Counted from the first letter of the stretch, positions 43,205 to 52,099 are shown. The stretch: 64,000 bases of DNA from Bacteroidales bacterium (GCA_012719495.1 JAAYAG010000042.1:1-64000); one strand, 5' to 3'. Numbers and translations are program-made. Notes: a model not told the origin generated them from the sequence alone.

Positions 43205-44058
43205 CGTTTAAGTTCTTTTTTAACAGATTGAAGCAACTGCATAAATTTGTCGGAGTATTTTGAATTCAGTTCAGCAATCAGCTTCCCCTCTGAATAAACC
43301 ATTGCAATCTCCTTGTCAAAAGGAATCTCCATCAACAAGGATATTTTTTTTTCTTTCAACCACAAATAGACATCGCTGTTTCCAAGACCTGCCCTGTTGA
43401 CTACCACTCCGTATGGTTTCCCTATTTCGTCGAGCGTGTCGACTGAAAGTTTCAGGTCGTTCAACCCGAAAGGTGTTGGTTCTGTTACCAAAACCACATA
43501 GTCGGCTTTATCAACCGTTGCAATGAACGGACACGAGATACCCGGAGGGGCATCGAGAATAATAAGGACATCATCGCTAGCATACTTAATCGCTTTTTTG
43601 ATGACCGGCACTGGTGAATAAACCCCAATTTCGGTTCTGGCCTCAACAAGCACCGAAGGAATGCCCACATACATTTTTCTTATTGTACCTATTGCTTTTT
43701 CTTTCAACGATATTGCCCCCGATGTACATGCAACTGTACAGGCGCCACAATCGTGGCACAGCTCTTCAACAACTTTTATAAAACGTTTGTCGGGCAAATA
43801 AACAATGGCATTGTAGTTACAATAATCGAAGCACCTGCCGCAAAAAGTACATTTTTGGTCGTCGATCACCGGGATTTTTTGAACAACATTTTGCGTGTTC
43901 AGCACATAACCGGGTATAAATTCGGCATCGTTGGGTTCTTCTGCATCGCAATCGACCAATGTGCTTGGAATGCCTTGTTTTTGGGCTGCCCAAAACAGGT
44001 TGGTCGAAACAAATGTTTTCCCAGTGCCCCCTTTGCCGCTTGCAACTGCTATTATCAT
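43201..44058 (-). CDS. MinD-type ATPase with [4Fe-4S] ferredoxin insert (1)
   Basis: A 285-residue paralogue of the next gene: ASGKGGTGKTFVSTN, DCDAEEPNDAEFI, ferredoxin clusters CTFCGRCFDYC and CHDCGACTVACTSGAI, and LDAPPGISCPFIATV. It is the first of the ATPase pair; stop and start overlap by four bases. As in the other ATPase, nucleotide hydrolysis may drive the transfer of a metal cluster. Confidence 0.88.
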   Translation of the reverse strand: MIIAVASGKGGTGKTFVSTNLFWAAQKQGIPSTLVDCDAEEPNDAEFIPGYVLNTQNVVQKIPVIDDQKCTFCGRCFDYCNYNAIVYLPDKRFIKVVEELCHDCGACTVACTSGAISLKEKAIGTIRKMYVGIPSVLVEARTEIGVYSPVPVIKKAIKYASDDVLIILDAPPGISCPFIATVDKADYVVLVTEPTPFGLNDLKLSVDTLDEIGKPYGVVVNRAGLGNSDVYLWLKEKKISLLMEIPFDKEIAMVYSEGKLIAELNSKYSDKFMQLLQSVKKELKR

Positions 44059-44912
44059 TTTTGAATGTTCTTCATTACAACAAAATCACCTTTTTTAACC
44101 CCTAATGCTTCGGCTATTACATCGCATTTGACCATTAACAGGAAGAAAACAGTCTTGTGGGTTTTGTGCAAAAGACCTTCGAGATTGCCCTGACCTTTTG
44201 AGATGATCACATCGGCATCGTTAAAATGCTTTTGAAATTCTTCTGAACATTTATCAATAATTGTCGATGGTGCATCATATCCATTCGAGATGACATCTGC
44301 CACACGGTCCATGCCAACATAACGAGCATCATCCATAGTGGCATCATTGATAATCGGAGTACCGCGAACAACATAAATTAGGTTGGAATGCATGATCGTT
44401 TCAATAAAAAGCTTATCAAAAACTATTTCACCAGCATTGTCACCAAGATATAGCACCGATTTTGCAATTGTTAAAGCTGTTCTTAGTTCGGATGAATGGT
44501 TAATGGCAAACTCCGAATTCAGAACGTTATGAATGGTTGCATTCAGATCGTAATGATCTCCAACAGCATAATCGATTATGTTCCCTGCAATAGCCAGCCG
44601 CAATGCAGTTTCAAATGGGTTTTCAGACTCCTGCAATCGTTTTCTTAATGAAGGATACATACCCAAAACCAAATCGTTGCTTTGTTTCTTTACCGCAACA
44701 AAAGGATCGGAATTTCTGCTATAAATTTTAAAAAATTGGTGAAGATCCCTGGAAAAAAGTGGAGCAGAGAAATTGCAGTAAGATGTACTATATTGCATAG
44801 CCATTCCTCGTACAAAACTATTTTTTTCGAACACAGTCAACTTTCCCTCGTTAAGTAATTTTTCAAAAGCACGAGCAAAACAAAAGAAACAACGATAATC
44901 TGAAACCATCAT
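44055..44912 (-). CDS. DUF89 family protein (ARMT1-like fold)
   Basis: A 285-residue DUF89 protein: YRCFFCFARAFEKLL at the start has a CxxC pair, then YLGDNAGEIVFDKLFIETI, VVRGTPIINDATMDDARYVG and VIISKGQGNLEGL. Family members in plants, yeast and humans are metal-dependent phosphatases that remove damaged phosphate metabolites. Prokaryotic members with the CxxC start are found beside MinD/NifX genes and are uncharacterised. It overlaps the first ATPase gene by four bases and lies eight after a NifX-like gene. The first codon may be 44912 or 44909. Confidence 0.8.
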   Translation of the reverse strand: MMVSDYRCFFCFARAFEKLLNEGKLTVFEKNSFVRGMAMQYSTSYCNFSAPLFSRDLHQFFKIYSRNSDPFVAVKKQSNDLVLGMYPSLRKRLQESENPFETALRLAIAGNIIDYAVGDHYDLNATIHNVLNSEFAINHSSELRTALTIAKSVLYLGDNAGEIVFDKLFIETIMHSNLIYVVRGTPIINDATMDDARYVGMDRVADVISNGYDAPSTIIDKCSEEFQKHFNDADVIISKGQGNLEGLLHKTHKTVFFLLMVKCDVIAEALGVKKGDFVVMKNIQK

Positions 44913-44920
44913 CCAATGAA

Positions 44921-45283
44921 TTAATGGCCGCAGCTATGGTTTTCGTCGTGGTTGCAATAGTTTGCCGAAAGGTTGAGCTTGTTCTCCAGAAAGTCGGCAA
45001 CCAATTCTTGCGCCGATTTTAGCGGTGCTCCCACAAATGCATTGATGTTTTGCTGGTTGAAAAGGTCAATGGCCTTTTGTCCCATGCCACCGCCAATAAC
45101 ATCGGTAACGCCAAATTGGGCCACCCATTGAGGATATAACCCTGGCACATGTTCGGGTGGTACTACTTCTTTAATTTCAGCGATTTCACTGTTTTCAATC
45201 TCTACAATGGCGAAATATTGACAATGCCCGAAATGGGCACATAAAACCCCATTTTCCATTGGGATGGCTATAATTTGTTTCAT
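44921..45283 (-). CDS. NifX/NifB-type (ORP-fold) cofactor-binding protein 2
   Basis: A 120-residue protein, MKQIIAIPMENGVLCAHFGHCQYFAIV, with GGGMGQKAIDLFNQQNINAFVG. It ends in a Cys/His-rich tail (NYCNHDENHSCGH). Fold and tail resemble the third family member, and both could hold a metal-sulfur cofactor. It starts a subgroup after the terminator-like hairpin at 45311-45369. Confidence 0.85.
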   Translation of the reverse strand: MKQIIAIPMENGVLCAHFGHCQYFAIVEIENSEIAEIKEVVPPEHVPGLYPQWVAQFGVTDVIGGGMGQKAIDLFNQQNINAFVGAPLKSAQELVADFLENKLNLSANYCNHDENHSCGH

Positions 45284-45310
45284 AACTTGATTTTTAGGTG
45301 ATTAATCATT

Positions 45311-45369
45311 AAAAAAGGAGCCAGGATGAAATTTGTGAATGACTTTAAAGAACGACTCCCGGCCCCCTT
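45311..45369 (-). terminator. Attenuator or terminator within the ORP-like cluster
   Basis: On the minus strand AAGGGGGCC (45369-45361) pairs with GGCTCCTTT (45322-45314) with two wobble pairs, followed by TTTTTTAATG. The loop is about 38 bases. It lies between the DUF5320 pair and the second NifX-like gene, in a 96-base gap, and would let the first four genes be expressed more than the rest. Confidence 0.6.
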
Positions 45370-45379
45370 AGGAACACCA

Positions 45380-45619
45380 TCAGGCTTCTCCCCTGAAACG
45401 CATTCCCTTTCCTTTGCCTAATCCCTGACCGAATCCACGTCCTCTTCCGAATCCACGTCCCATTCCTTGACCTATTCCTTGGCCTAATGACTCGGAAGGA
45501 GTCCTGTTTTGTAAGATTTCATCGTCCGTTTTACCCTTGTTCATAGGGTTACACCGCCCCATCCTGCGCCCCGTCATGGCACCTTCGCCATTCGGGCCTT
45601 TTCTGTTTAATCCTGGCAT
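45380..45619 (-). CDS. DUF5320-type glycine-rich protein (2)
   Basis: A 79-residue protein, start ATG 45619 (MPGLNRKGPNGEGAMTGRRM) with a strong AGGAGG ribosome site at 45624-45630, unusual for this genome. The N-terminal motif MPGLNRKGPNGEGAMTGRRMG and Cys in GRC mark the DUF5320 family. The C-terminal half is Gly/Arg-rich (GRGFGRGRGFGQGLGKGKG). Members are found with NifX/DUF134 genes in anaerobes. Function unknown. Confidence 0.75.
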   Translation of the reverse strand: MPGLNRKGPNGEGAMTGRRMGRCNPMNKGKTDDEILQNRTPSESLGQGIGQGMGRGFGRGRGFGQGLGKGKGMRFRGEA

Positions 45620-45629
45620 AATTGCCTCC

Positions 45630-45827
45630 TTATTTTTTTTCAATTTTATCTAATCCGGCTTTCAGCCGTTTTCCCTTACCTTGCCCACCACCTGAATGAC
45701 GGCGCAATCCCATTCCTGTTCCCAGCTTCAGAAGCGCTTCGTCAGGTTGAACCTGACGACATTTTCCCAATTTACGTCCGGTTTGTTCTCCTTCTTTTTC
45801 CGGGCCTGTCCCGTTTAATTGTGGCAT
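45630..45827 (-). CDS. DUF5320-type protein (1)
   Basis: A 65-residue relative: MPQLNGTGPEKEGEQTGRKLGKC, then a basic Gly-rich tail (GGGQGKGKRLKAGLDKIEKK). The motif M-P-x-L/G-N-x-x-G-P is shared with the next gene, and the two are adjacent (10-base gap), a small tandem family. It follows the first NifX-like gene by five bases. Confidence 0.72.
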   Translation of the reverse strand: MPQLNGTGPEKEGEQTGRKLGKCRQVQPDEALLKLGTGMGLRRHSGGGQGKGKRLKAGLDKIEKK

Positions 45828-45832
45828 TAGGT

Positions 45833-46156
45833 TTACTTATTATGATTTAATAGTTCAATTATTTCATTGATCGTTTTTTCTTCGTCGTTTAAAACAATCA
45901 ACTGAATTTGAAGGCTGTCGAAAAGCGATTTTACTTTCGCGCCAAATTCGCCCGACACCACTTTTTTTGCATCGCGCGAGGCGATCAGGTTTACCGATGC
46001 AGGACCAGCACCTTCCACATTTTCTTTGTTCGGATTTGGAATGAATTCAACCGATTTACTTTCGGTGTCATAGATGACAAAAAACGAACATCGCCCAAAA
46101 CGCCTGTCCAACTTCGATTCAAGGCTATTGCCGGTAGATGTAATTGCTGTTTTCAT
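45833..46156 (-). CDS. NifX/NifB-type (ORP-fold) cofactor-binding protein 1
   Basis: A 107-residue protein: MKTAITSTGNSLESKLDRRFGRCSFFVIYD, with FGRC where the others have FGHC, and VVSGEFGAKVKSLFDSLQIQL. It lacks the Cys/His tail of the other two. It is the gene after the DUF134 regulator (five bases) and before the DUF5320 pair. Confidence 0.85.
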   Translation of the reverse strand: MKTAITSTGNSLESKLDRRFGRCSFFVIYDTESKSVEFIPNPNKENVEGAGPASVNLIASRDAKKVVSGEFGAKVKSLFDSLQIQLIVLNDEEKTINEIIELLNHNK

Positions 46157-46161
46157 TGTAT

Positions 46162-46734
46162 TTAATAGTTTTTATTTCCATTACGATAATGATGGGGCCC
46201 ACCTTTTCTGATCATAAAGCTATTGCAATCTAGACACACCTCTTTTCGACATGGAGTACCCGGTAAGTGTTTCTTTTCCTTTCCACATTTCGGGCATACG
46301 CACACATCTTCAATTGCACTTTGGTCATTATCTTCATGATATTGTTTAATGTCGGGAGCTCCGCAAAGAGGGCAGTTTTTGATTTCCTGATCTTTTGAAG
46401 GATGATTGAACCAACAACCACAACCTGTGCAGGAATACCATTCACTATCGAAATACACTTTTCCGCCTTCGAACACAATGGGTCGACCTGAAACAAATGC
46501 CTGGGCCACTTTTCGTCGTGCACTTTCGTAAATGCGGGCATACGTAGGACGCGAAACTTCCATAACCTGAGCCGCCTCATGCTGTCCATATAATTCAAAA
46601 TCACTTAACCTTATCGATTCGTATTCTTCGTAGTTAAGTATCACTGGATTGTTTTCCTCGGGCAGGCCAAGTGGCCGATACCCTTTAAAATGAGGCGGGT
46701 TTATTACTTTCCGTATTCTTTTTGGTCGAGCCAT
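46162..46734 (-). CDS. DUF134 family DNA-binding protein with zinc ribbons
   Basis: A 190-residue protein, start ATG 46734 (MARPKRIRKVINPPHFKGY), the normal DUF134 opening. Residues 1-100 carry the helix-turn-helix (YESIRLSDFELYGQHEAAQVM, SRPTYARIYESARRKVAQA). The C-terminal half has three Cys pairs that look like zinc ribbons: CTGCGCWF, CPLCGAP, CVCPKCGKE, CRKEVCLDC. DUF134 proteins sit at the head of NifX/Mrp clusters and are assumed to be their regulators. Two 13-base near-repeats with dyad symmetry, GAgCATTTGaTCA and GAtCATTTGgTCA, lie just upstream at 46741-46780. Confidence 0.85.
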   Translation of the reverse strand: MARPKRIRKVINPPHFKGYRPLGLPEENNPVILNYEEYESIRLSDFELYGQHEAAQVMEVSRPTYARIYESARRKVAQAFVSGRPIVFEGGKVYFDSEWYSCTGCGCWFNHPSKDQEIKNCPLCGAPDIKQYHEDNDQSAIEDVCVCPKCGKEKKHLPGTPCRKEVCLDCNSFMIRKGGPHHYRNGNKNY

Positions 46735-46740
46735 AATTAT

Positions 46741-46782
46741 GAGCATTTGATCAAAACAAAAGTAATGATCATTTGGTCATTT
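46741..46782. promoter_or_regulatory. Candidate DUF134 operator pair
   Basis: GAGCATTTGATCA (46741-46753) and GATCATTTGGTCA (46767-46779) are direct repeats with 11 of 13 bases alike; each is also partly palindromic (TGAxCA-TTTG-TCA). They are 26 bases apart, between the DUF134 and peroxiredoxin genes, and could serve both. Confidence 0.5.
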
Positions 46783-46885
46783 ACAAATATTTGTCGTAAT
46801 TTTATGGTGCCTTTTTATAAAATAGCATAGAAGTTTGCACAACAAGTTAAACGACAACTAATTAACAACAATAAAAACAATTAAC

Positions 46886-47596
46886 ATGGAAAATCAAGAA
46901 GTAATTTCAATGCCACGTATTGGTGAAACTGCACCAGAATTCAAAGCAGTTACAACTCAGGGAACCATCAATTTCCCTTCTGATTTTAAAGGAAGCTGGG
47001 TGATTTTGTTCAGTCATCCTGCCGATTTTACCCCAGTTTGCACTTCTGAGTTTATGACTTTTGCCAGCATGGAAAGCCAATTTGCCGAATACAACTGTAA
47101 GCTGGTTGGTTTGTCGGTCGATGGGTTGTACAGCCACATTGCCTGGTTACGCACCATTAAAGAAAAGATCGAATACAAAGAGATGAAGGATGTTGAAGTT
47201 AAATTTCCTTTAATTGAGGATATTACAATGGAGGTAGCCCAAAAGTACGGGATGATGATGCCGGGAGAAAGCAATACGAAAGCCGTTCGCGCGGTATTTG
47301 TGATCGATCCAAAGGGGATAATCCGTACTATTATCTATTATCCTCTCAGCCTTGGCCGCAATTTCGACGAGCTGTTGCGTGTGGTTATTGCATTGCAAAC
47401 CGCCGATGCATTCAGCATTGCAACTCCAGCCGACTGGCGGCCGGGCGACGATGTGATTATCCCAACTGCAGGTTCATGCGGAGTGGCCAAAGAACGTATG
47501 GAAACCAAAGAAGAAGGGAAGAAATGCTACGATTGGTTCTTCTGTACAAAAGAATTATCAAAAGAAAAAATAATGTCTGAGATTAAGAAAAAATAA
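46886..47596 (+). CDS. 1-Cys peroxiredoxin (Prx6-like)
   Basis: A 236-residue peroxiredoxin that reduces peroxides: FSHPADFTPVCTSEFMTF holds the peroxidatic Cys, with the Prx6-like long C-terminal extension ending KCYDWFFCTKELSKE. Prx6-type enzymes often act as homodecamers; the extension has further Cys residues (SCGVAKE, KKCYDWFFC) that may serve as resolving thiols. It is divergent from the DUF134 gene, 151 bases apart. A terminator follows at 47623. Confidence 0.92.
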   Translation: MENQEVISMPRIGETAPEFKAVTTQGTINFPSDFKGSWVILFSHPADFTPVCTSEFMTFASMESQFAEYNCKLVGLSVDGLYSHIAWLRTIKEKIEYKEMKDVEVKFPLIEDITMEVAQKYGMMMPGESNTKAVRAVFVIDPKGIIRTIIYYPLSLGRNFDELLRVVIALQTADAFSIATPADWRPGDDVIIPTAGSCGVAKERMETKEEGKKCYDWFFCTKELSKEKIMSEIKKK

Positions 47597-47622
47597 TCTT
47601 TATGAGATTTAAGGTAATTGCT

Positions 47623-47669
47623 AAAAGCACGAGGTTGAAGGTAAAAATGCTTCAGTTTCGTGCTTTTTT
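47623..47669 (+). terminator. Terminator of the peroxiredoxin gene
   Basis: AAAAGCACGA pairs with TCGTGCTTTT, with an inner GAAG/CTTC pairing, and TTTTC follows. It lies 27 bases past the stop. Confidence 0.85.
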
Positions 47670-47874
47670 CTTGAAATTTATTCTTCATATTTCCACAATT
47701 AACTTTAGTTCGGATTTATTTATGAGCGTTAATGACCAAATCATTTATCTTTCACTCTACCTGTTTCGTTCTGTCAATTGCCCATTTCAATAACTTTTAT
47801 TTTCGTTGACCAATTTTAGGTTATAGGTTTGTATCGAAAATCCATTTATAGTAAGTTCGTTAAGAAATTTGTTT

Positions 47875-48924
47875 ATGCAAACCACAAAATCCATAAAAGG
47901 ACAACGAAGAGAAGAGCTTTTCAACGATCGGTGGCTCATGGTTTTTGGCATTCTGCTTGCCGGAATTGGCTTTCCTATTCTATTTGGAATCAACTCGAAC
48001 AATTCATCCTTTTATTTTGTGTTGATCACTTCGGTTTTAGTGACGGCAATATCGTGGTGGTTATCGCGCCGCTTTGGGCTTATTTTATGGAAACGCTTTC
48101 CTTGGAGCAAAAGTCCGATACTGCACATTCTCATCGTAATAGCTTATATCCTGGTATTTACAACCCTAATTATAGGGTTGGTTTTCCTCATTAATTTGCT
48201 TGTTGATGGGCCTACCACAGATTACTGGCAACGAAACAAAAATTTTCACCTGGTTATTCTTCTGGTTTTTGTTTTTTCGGTTCTTATCCACGAAGCTGTT
48301 AATCTTTTCTTTTTGTGGAAAAAGGAACTTACACGGGTGGCCGATCTCGAAAAAGAGAATATTCAGTCGAAATTCGAAGCGCTTAAAAATCAAGTGAATC
48401 CGCATTTCTTGTTCAACAGCTTGGGTACGCTTTCTTCGCTAATCAATACCGATCAGCAAAAGGCTGTTGAGTACGTGAACGAGTTTTCTAAAACTTATCG
48501 ATATTTGCTCGAAGTTGATAATAACCAAATTGTTACACTTGCCGAAGAGATGGCTTTTGTAGAATCTTATGTGTTTCTGCAAAAAATTCGACACGCCGAT
48601 GGTTTTGTCTTCAATATGAATATCGATCCGAGACTATATTCGGCTTATGTATTGCCACTTAGCTTGCAAATGCTTGTCGAGAATGCCTTGAAACACAACA
48701 CAACTTCTTCGGCCAGTCCGCTGGTGATTAGCTTAGTTTCTGATGCAGAACGAATGGTGTTGCTTATGAAGAACAATTTGCAGCCTCGGACAAACGGGAA
48801 TTCTACCAAAATAGGCTTGAAAAATCTGGAGTTACGTTATGCCGGGTTTGCAGGCAAAAGTATTTCGGTGTTGAAAACCGATGATGAATTTATTGTTGAA
48901 ATTCCAATTATTATAAGTGAATGA
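47875..48924 (+). CDS. LytS-type sensor histidine kinase
   Basis: A 349-residue kinase starting ATG 47875 (MQTTKSIKGQRREEL); a TTG lies two codons earlier. Four membrane helices (about 25-145) precede the His_kinase domain with QVNPHFLFNSLGTLSSLI (phosphorylated His at about 180) and the ATPase LVENALKHN. There is no extracellular sensory domain, so the signal is probably sensed in the membrane. Its stop overlaps the LytTR regulator by four bases (ATGA). Confidence 0.9.
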   Translation: MQTTKSIKGQRREELFNDRWLMVFGILLAGIGFPILFGINSNNSSFYFVLITSVLVTAISWWLSRRFGLILWKRFPWSKSPILHILIVIAYILVFTTLIIGLVFLINLLVDGPTTDYWQRNKNFHLVILLVFVFSVLIHEAVNLFFLWKKELTRVADLEKENIQSKFEALKNQVNPHFLFNSLGTLSSLINTDQQKAVEYVNEFSKTYRYLLEVDNNQIVTLAEEMAFVESYVFLQKIRHADGFVFNMNIDPRLYSAYVLPLSLQMLVENALKHNTTSSASPLVISLVSDAERMVLLMKNNLQPRTNGNSTKIGLKNLELRYAGFAGKSISVLKTDDEFIVEIPIIISE

Positions 48925-49676
48925 AGGTATTAATTATTGAAGACGAACAACCGCAAGCAAGGCAATTGGAGCTATTTATTGCCCAAATAGATCCCGAAAT
49001 TCAGGTTTTGGCACTTATTGCTTCGGTTAATGATGCGGTTTCTTTTTTGAAGGCAAATCTGGTCGATCTGATTTTTCTAGATATCCATCTAGCCGATGGT
49101 CTTTGCTTTGAAATATTTGATCAGGTGAATGTTACATGTCCTGTTATTTTCACCACAGCCTACGACAAGTACGCTATTGCCGCCTTTAAACACAACGGAA
49201 TCGATTATTTGCTTAAGCCCATCGCCAAAGACGAGCTGAAGAAAAGCATCGATAAATTCAAACAATTCACGCTGGGAAAAACTGATATATCTCAATTAAT
49301 CAATACATTGAATTCGCTCTCACTCGGCAGCTTAAACCTCAAGAGACGCTTTGTTAGCAATGCAGGGAAAAAACTACGCATAGTAAACGATACCGAGATT
49401 GCCTATTTCTATGCGCTCGAAGGAAGTGTTTTCATCCGCACGTACAAGAACGAAAACCTGCTGCTCGACGAAACGCTTGAAAATATTGAAAAACAAATTG
49501 ATAGCTATAATTTTTTTAGACTAAACCGAAAAGTAATTGCCCATGTTTCGGCCATAAAGGAGATGATCCCTTTTTCGAAAAGCAGGCTGAAAATAATACT
49601 GAATCCCAGCTTCGACGAAGAAGTTCTTGTGAGTTACAATAACATGAAGGACTTTATGATGTGGATAAAAAAATGA
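48921..49676 (+). CDS. LytTR-type response regulator
   Basis: A 251-residue regulator: receiver domain (1-115) with the phosphorylated Asp in LIFLDIHLADG, then FFRLNRKVIAHVSAIKEMIPFSKSRLKIIL typical of the LytTR DNA-binding domain (about 150-250). It partners the LytS-like kinase and probably controls the TonB receptor gene 45 bases downstream. Confidence 0.92.
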   Translation: MKVLIIEDEQPQARQLELFIAQIDPEIQVLALIASVNDAVSFLKANLVDLIFLDIHLADGLCFEIFDQVNVTCPVIFTTAYDKYAIAAFKHNGIDYLLKPIAKDELKKSIDKFKQFTLGKTDISQLINTLNSLSLGSLNLKRRFVSNAGKKLRIVNDTEIAYFYALEGSVFIRTYKNENLLLDETLENIEKQIDSYNFFRLNRKVIAHVSAIKEMIPFSKSRLKIILNPSFDEEVLVSYNNMKDFMMWIKK

Positions 49677-49720
49677 AACAAACGAACATTATTAAGTTCT
49701 AAAATCTAAACAATTATCGT

Positions 49721-52099
49721 ATGAAAATTGATTTTAAGGTTAGCCTTGTGCTATGCCTGATGCTAATTCTATGCCCTTATCTTAACGCTCAAATACTAAA
49801 AGGGAAGGTTTACGGAAGCGTTATCGACAAGCAATCGCATACCACCTTACCCGGGGTAAATATTGTTGCACGTGTTGACGGCAATAACTTTGGAACGGTG
49901 AGCGATGCCAACGGAAATTTTCAATTTGAGAACATTCCTGTTGGTCGTCTCGACATGGAATTCAGTTTGGTAGGTTATGAAAAACTTTCCATGCAGCATG
50001 TATCGCTAACTTCAGCAAAAAATTTGGTACTTGAAGCTGCCATGACCGAAAAAGTTGAAACGGTAGATGAAGTTGTTGTGAAAGCGCACAAAAAGGACGA
50101 GCTCATCAACGAATTTGCCCTCATTAGTGCCCGTACTTTCACGGTTGAAGAATCGAATAAATATGCAGGAAGTTGGGGCGACCCGGCTCGTATGGCATCT
50201 AATTTTGCGGGGGTGGTTACGGCTGGCGACCAGCGGAATGACATCATCATTCGAGGCAACTCGCCCTGTGGCTTGCTTTGGCGCCTCGATGGCATTGCCA
50301 TTCCAAATCCTAACCATTTTGGATCGATGGGAACAACCGGTGGCCCCATCAATATGCTCAACAACAATCAGCTGGCTAATTCCGATTTCTTTACAGGAGC
50401 CTATCCTGCCGAGTTTGGAAATGCTCTTTCTGGTGTATTCGACCTAAAAATGCGCAATGGAAATCAGCACAAACACGAATTTATTGGCGGAATGGGCTTT
50501 AACGGTTTTGAACTGGGTGCCGAAGGGCCAATTTCGAAAAGCATGCATAGCTCGTACATGGTAAATTTCAGGTACACCATGATGGATTTAATGACAGCCA
50601 TGGGCATGTTCGATGTGGGCGGAGTTCCAAAATATGCCGATGTTTCGTTCAAACTATTTATGCCCACAAAAAAGATGGGCACTTTTTCGATCATTGGCGT
50701 TGGAGGTAAAAGCTTCATAGCACTCGAAAGCCAGAACGATTCACTACAGGGAAACATAACTGGGTGGACTTCGGAAATGCTACCCGGAACGCATGTGAAA
50801 AACAGATCGAAAATGGGAGTGCTTGGGCTGTCGCACAAATATTTCTTTTCAGAAAAAAGCCGCATCGAATCTTCGTTATCGCTCAGTTATTCCAATTCGG
50901 GAATAAATGTTGATAGGATTATGGAACCTGAAAACTTCAATTTTTACAACGAAGATTACAGTGAAATAAATACCGCTTTTTCATCAAAATACACGTTGAA
51001 ATGCAGTGCCCGCAGCACTTTTCAGGCAGGGGTGGATGTTAGGCGCATCGATTTCGACTATTTCGATGAAACTTATCTCGAAAACGAAAAGTACTTTGTT
51101 GCTGGTAGCGACACAAAAGGAAATGCAATGCTGTATCAGGCATATTTTCAGGTTATTAATCGCTTATCAGAACAACTTACAATCAATTGGGGGCTTCATG
51201 GGCAGTTGTTAGAAATAAACAATGGAGCTAGTCTCGAACCCCGCGCCAGCCTTAGCTATGCTTTGAACCGCAACCAGCGACTGAGCCTTGGTTATGGTTT
51301 GCACGGACAAATTCAACCCATGTTGGTATATTTTGTACAAACACCAATTAACAATAGCAACACCGATTATGCTCTTACCAATAAAAACCTGGGCTTATCG
51401 AAAAACCATCAATTTGTTGCAGGTTACGATTGGTCTCTTTCGCCAAATCTGCGGCTCAAAATGGAAGCTTATTACCAACATTTGTTCAATATTCCTGTTG
51501 AAGAAAAAGCTTCAACCTTCAGTATGTCGAACTACGGAGCAAATTTTCACAACGAAAACACAGACAGCCTCATAAATAGCGGGAAGGGAAAGAATATGGG
51601 GCTTGAGTTTACGCTGGAAAAATACCTGAGTCGTAATTTCTATTTTCTGCTAACAGCTTCGGTTTATGATTCGAAATACCTTGCCAGTGACCAGGTTTGG
51701 CGCAACACTGCATTTAACGGGAATCACACTGTCAACTTTTTGGCCGGCTATGAGTTGCCTATTAAAAACGATGTGCTGGCCATCAGCATAAAAAGTGTTT
51801 GGGCAGGCGGCAAACGTTTCGTACCTGTCGATTTGGAAAAATCGCAACTTGCACAAACCGAGGTGTACGACTACAGCCATGCTTACGATGAAAAATACGA
51901 CGACTATTTCAGAACCGACTTGCGTATCTCGTTCAGTCAAAACTTAAAACGGGTAACACAAGAGTGGTCGTTCGACGTGCAAAACCTTGCCAATCACAAA
52001 AATATTTTCACCCAGCGATACGAAAAGGGAAGTGGTAAAATGGTAAATATTTACCAAATGGGTTTCTTCCCAATCGGATCGTGGAAGGTGTATTTCTGA
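49721..52099 (+). CDS. TonB-dependent receptor
   Basis: A 792-residue receptor with signal peptide (1-24, ending LNAQ), a carboxypeptidase-like domain (about 28-115, GSVIDKQSHTTLPGVNIVAR), plug (about 130-245, NDIIIRGNSPCGLLWRLDGIAIPNP) and barrel ending in YF. The plug contains a Cys in NSPCGLL. It has no SusD partner. Its position directly behind a LytS/LytTR pair suggests signal-regulated uptake; the ligand is unknown. Confidence 0.88.
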   Translation: MKIDFKVSLVLCLMLILCPYLNAQILKGKVYGSVIDKQSHTTLPGVNIVARVDGNNFGTVSDANGNFQFENIPVGRLDMEFSLVGYEKLSMQHVSLTSAKNLVLEAAMTEKVETVDEVVVKAHKKDELINEFALISARTFTVEESNKYAGSWGDPARMASNFAGVVTAGDQRNDIIIRGNSPCGLLWRLDGIAIPNPNHFGSMGTTGGPINMLNNNQLANSDFFTGAYPAEFGNALSGVFDLKMRNGNQHKHEFIGGMGFNGFELGAEGPISKSMHSSYMVNFRYTMMDLMTAMGMFDVGGVPKYADVSFKLFMPTKKMGTFSIIGVGGKSFIALESQNDSLQGNITGWTSEMLPGTHVKNRSKMGVLGLSHKYFFSEKSRIESSLSLSYSNSGINVDRIMEPENFNFYNEDYSEINTAFSSKYTLKCSARSTFQAGVDVRRIDFDYFDETYLENEKYFVAGSDTKGNAMLYQAYFQVINRLSEQLTINWGLHGQLLEINNGASLEPRASLSYALNRNQRLSLGYGLHGQIQPMLVYFVQTPINNSNTDYALTNKNLGLSKNHQFVAGYDWSLSPNLRLKMEAYYQHLFNIPVEEKASTFSMSNYGANFHNENTDSLINSGKGKNMGLEFTLEKYLSRNFYFLLTASVYDSKYLASDQVWRNTAFNGNHTVNFLAGYELPIKNDVLAISIKSVWAGGKRFVPVDLEKSQLAQTEVYDYSHAYDEKYDDYFRTDLRISFSQNLKRVTQEWSFDVQNLANHKNIFTQRYEKGSGKMVNIYQMGFFPIGSWKVYF

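Noticed and set aside
40247-46156. Nitrogenase cofactor synthesis
   Set aside because: NifX-fold proteins alone do not mean nitrogen fixation; no nifHDK, nifB radical SAM or nifEN is present.
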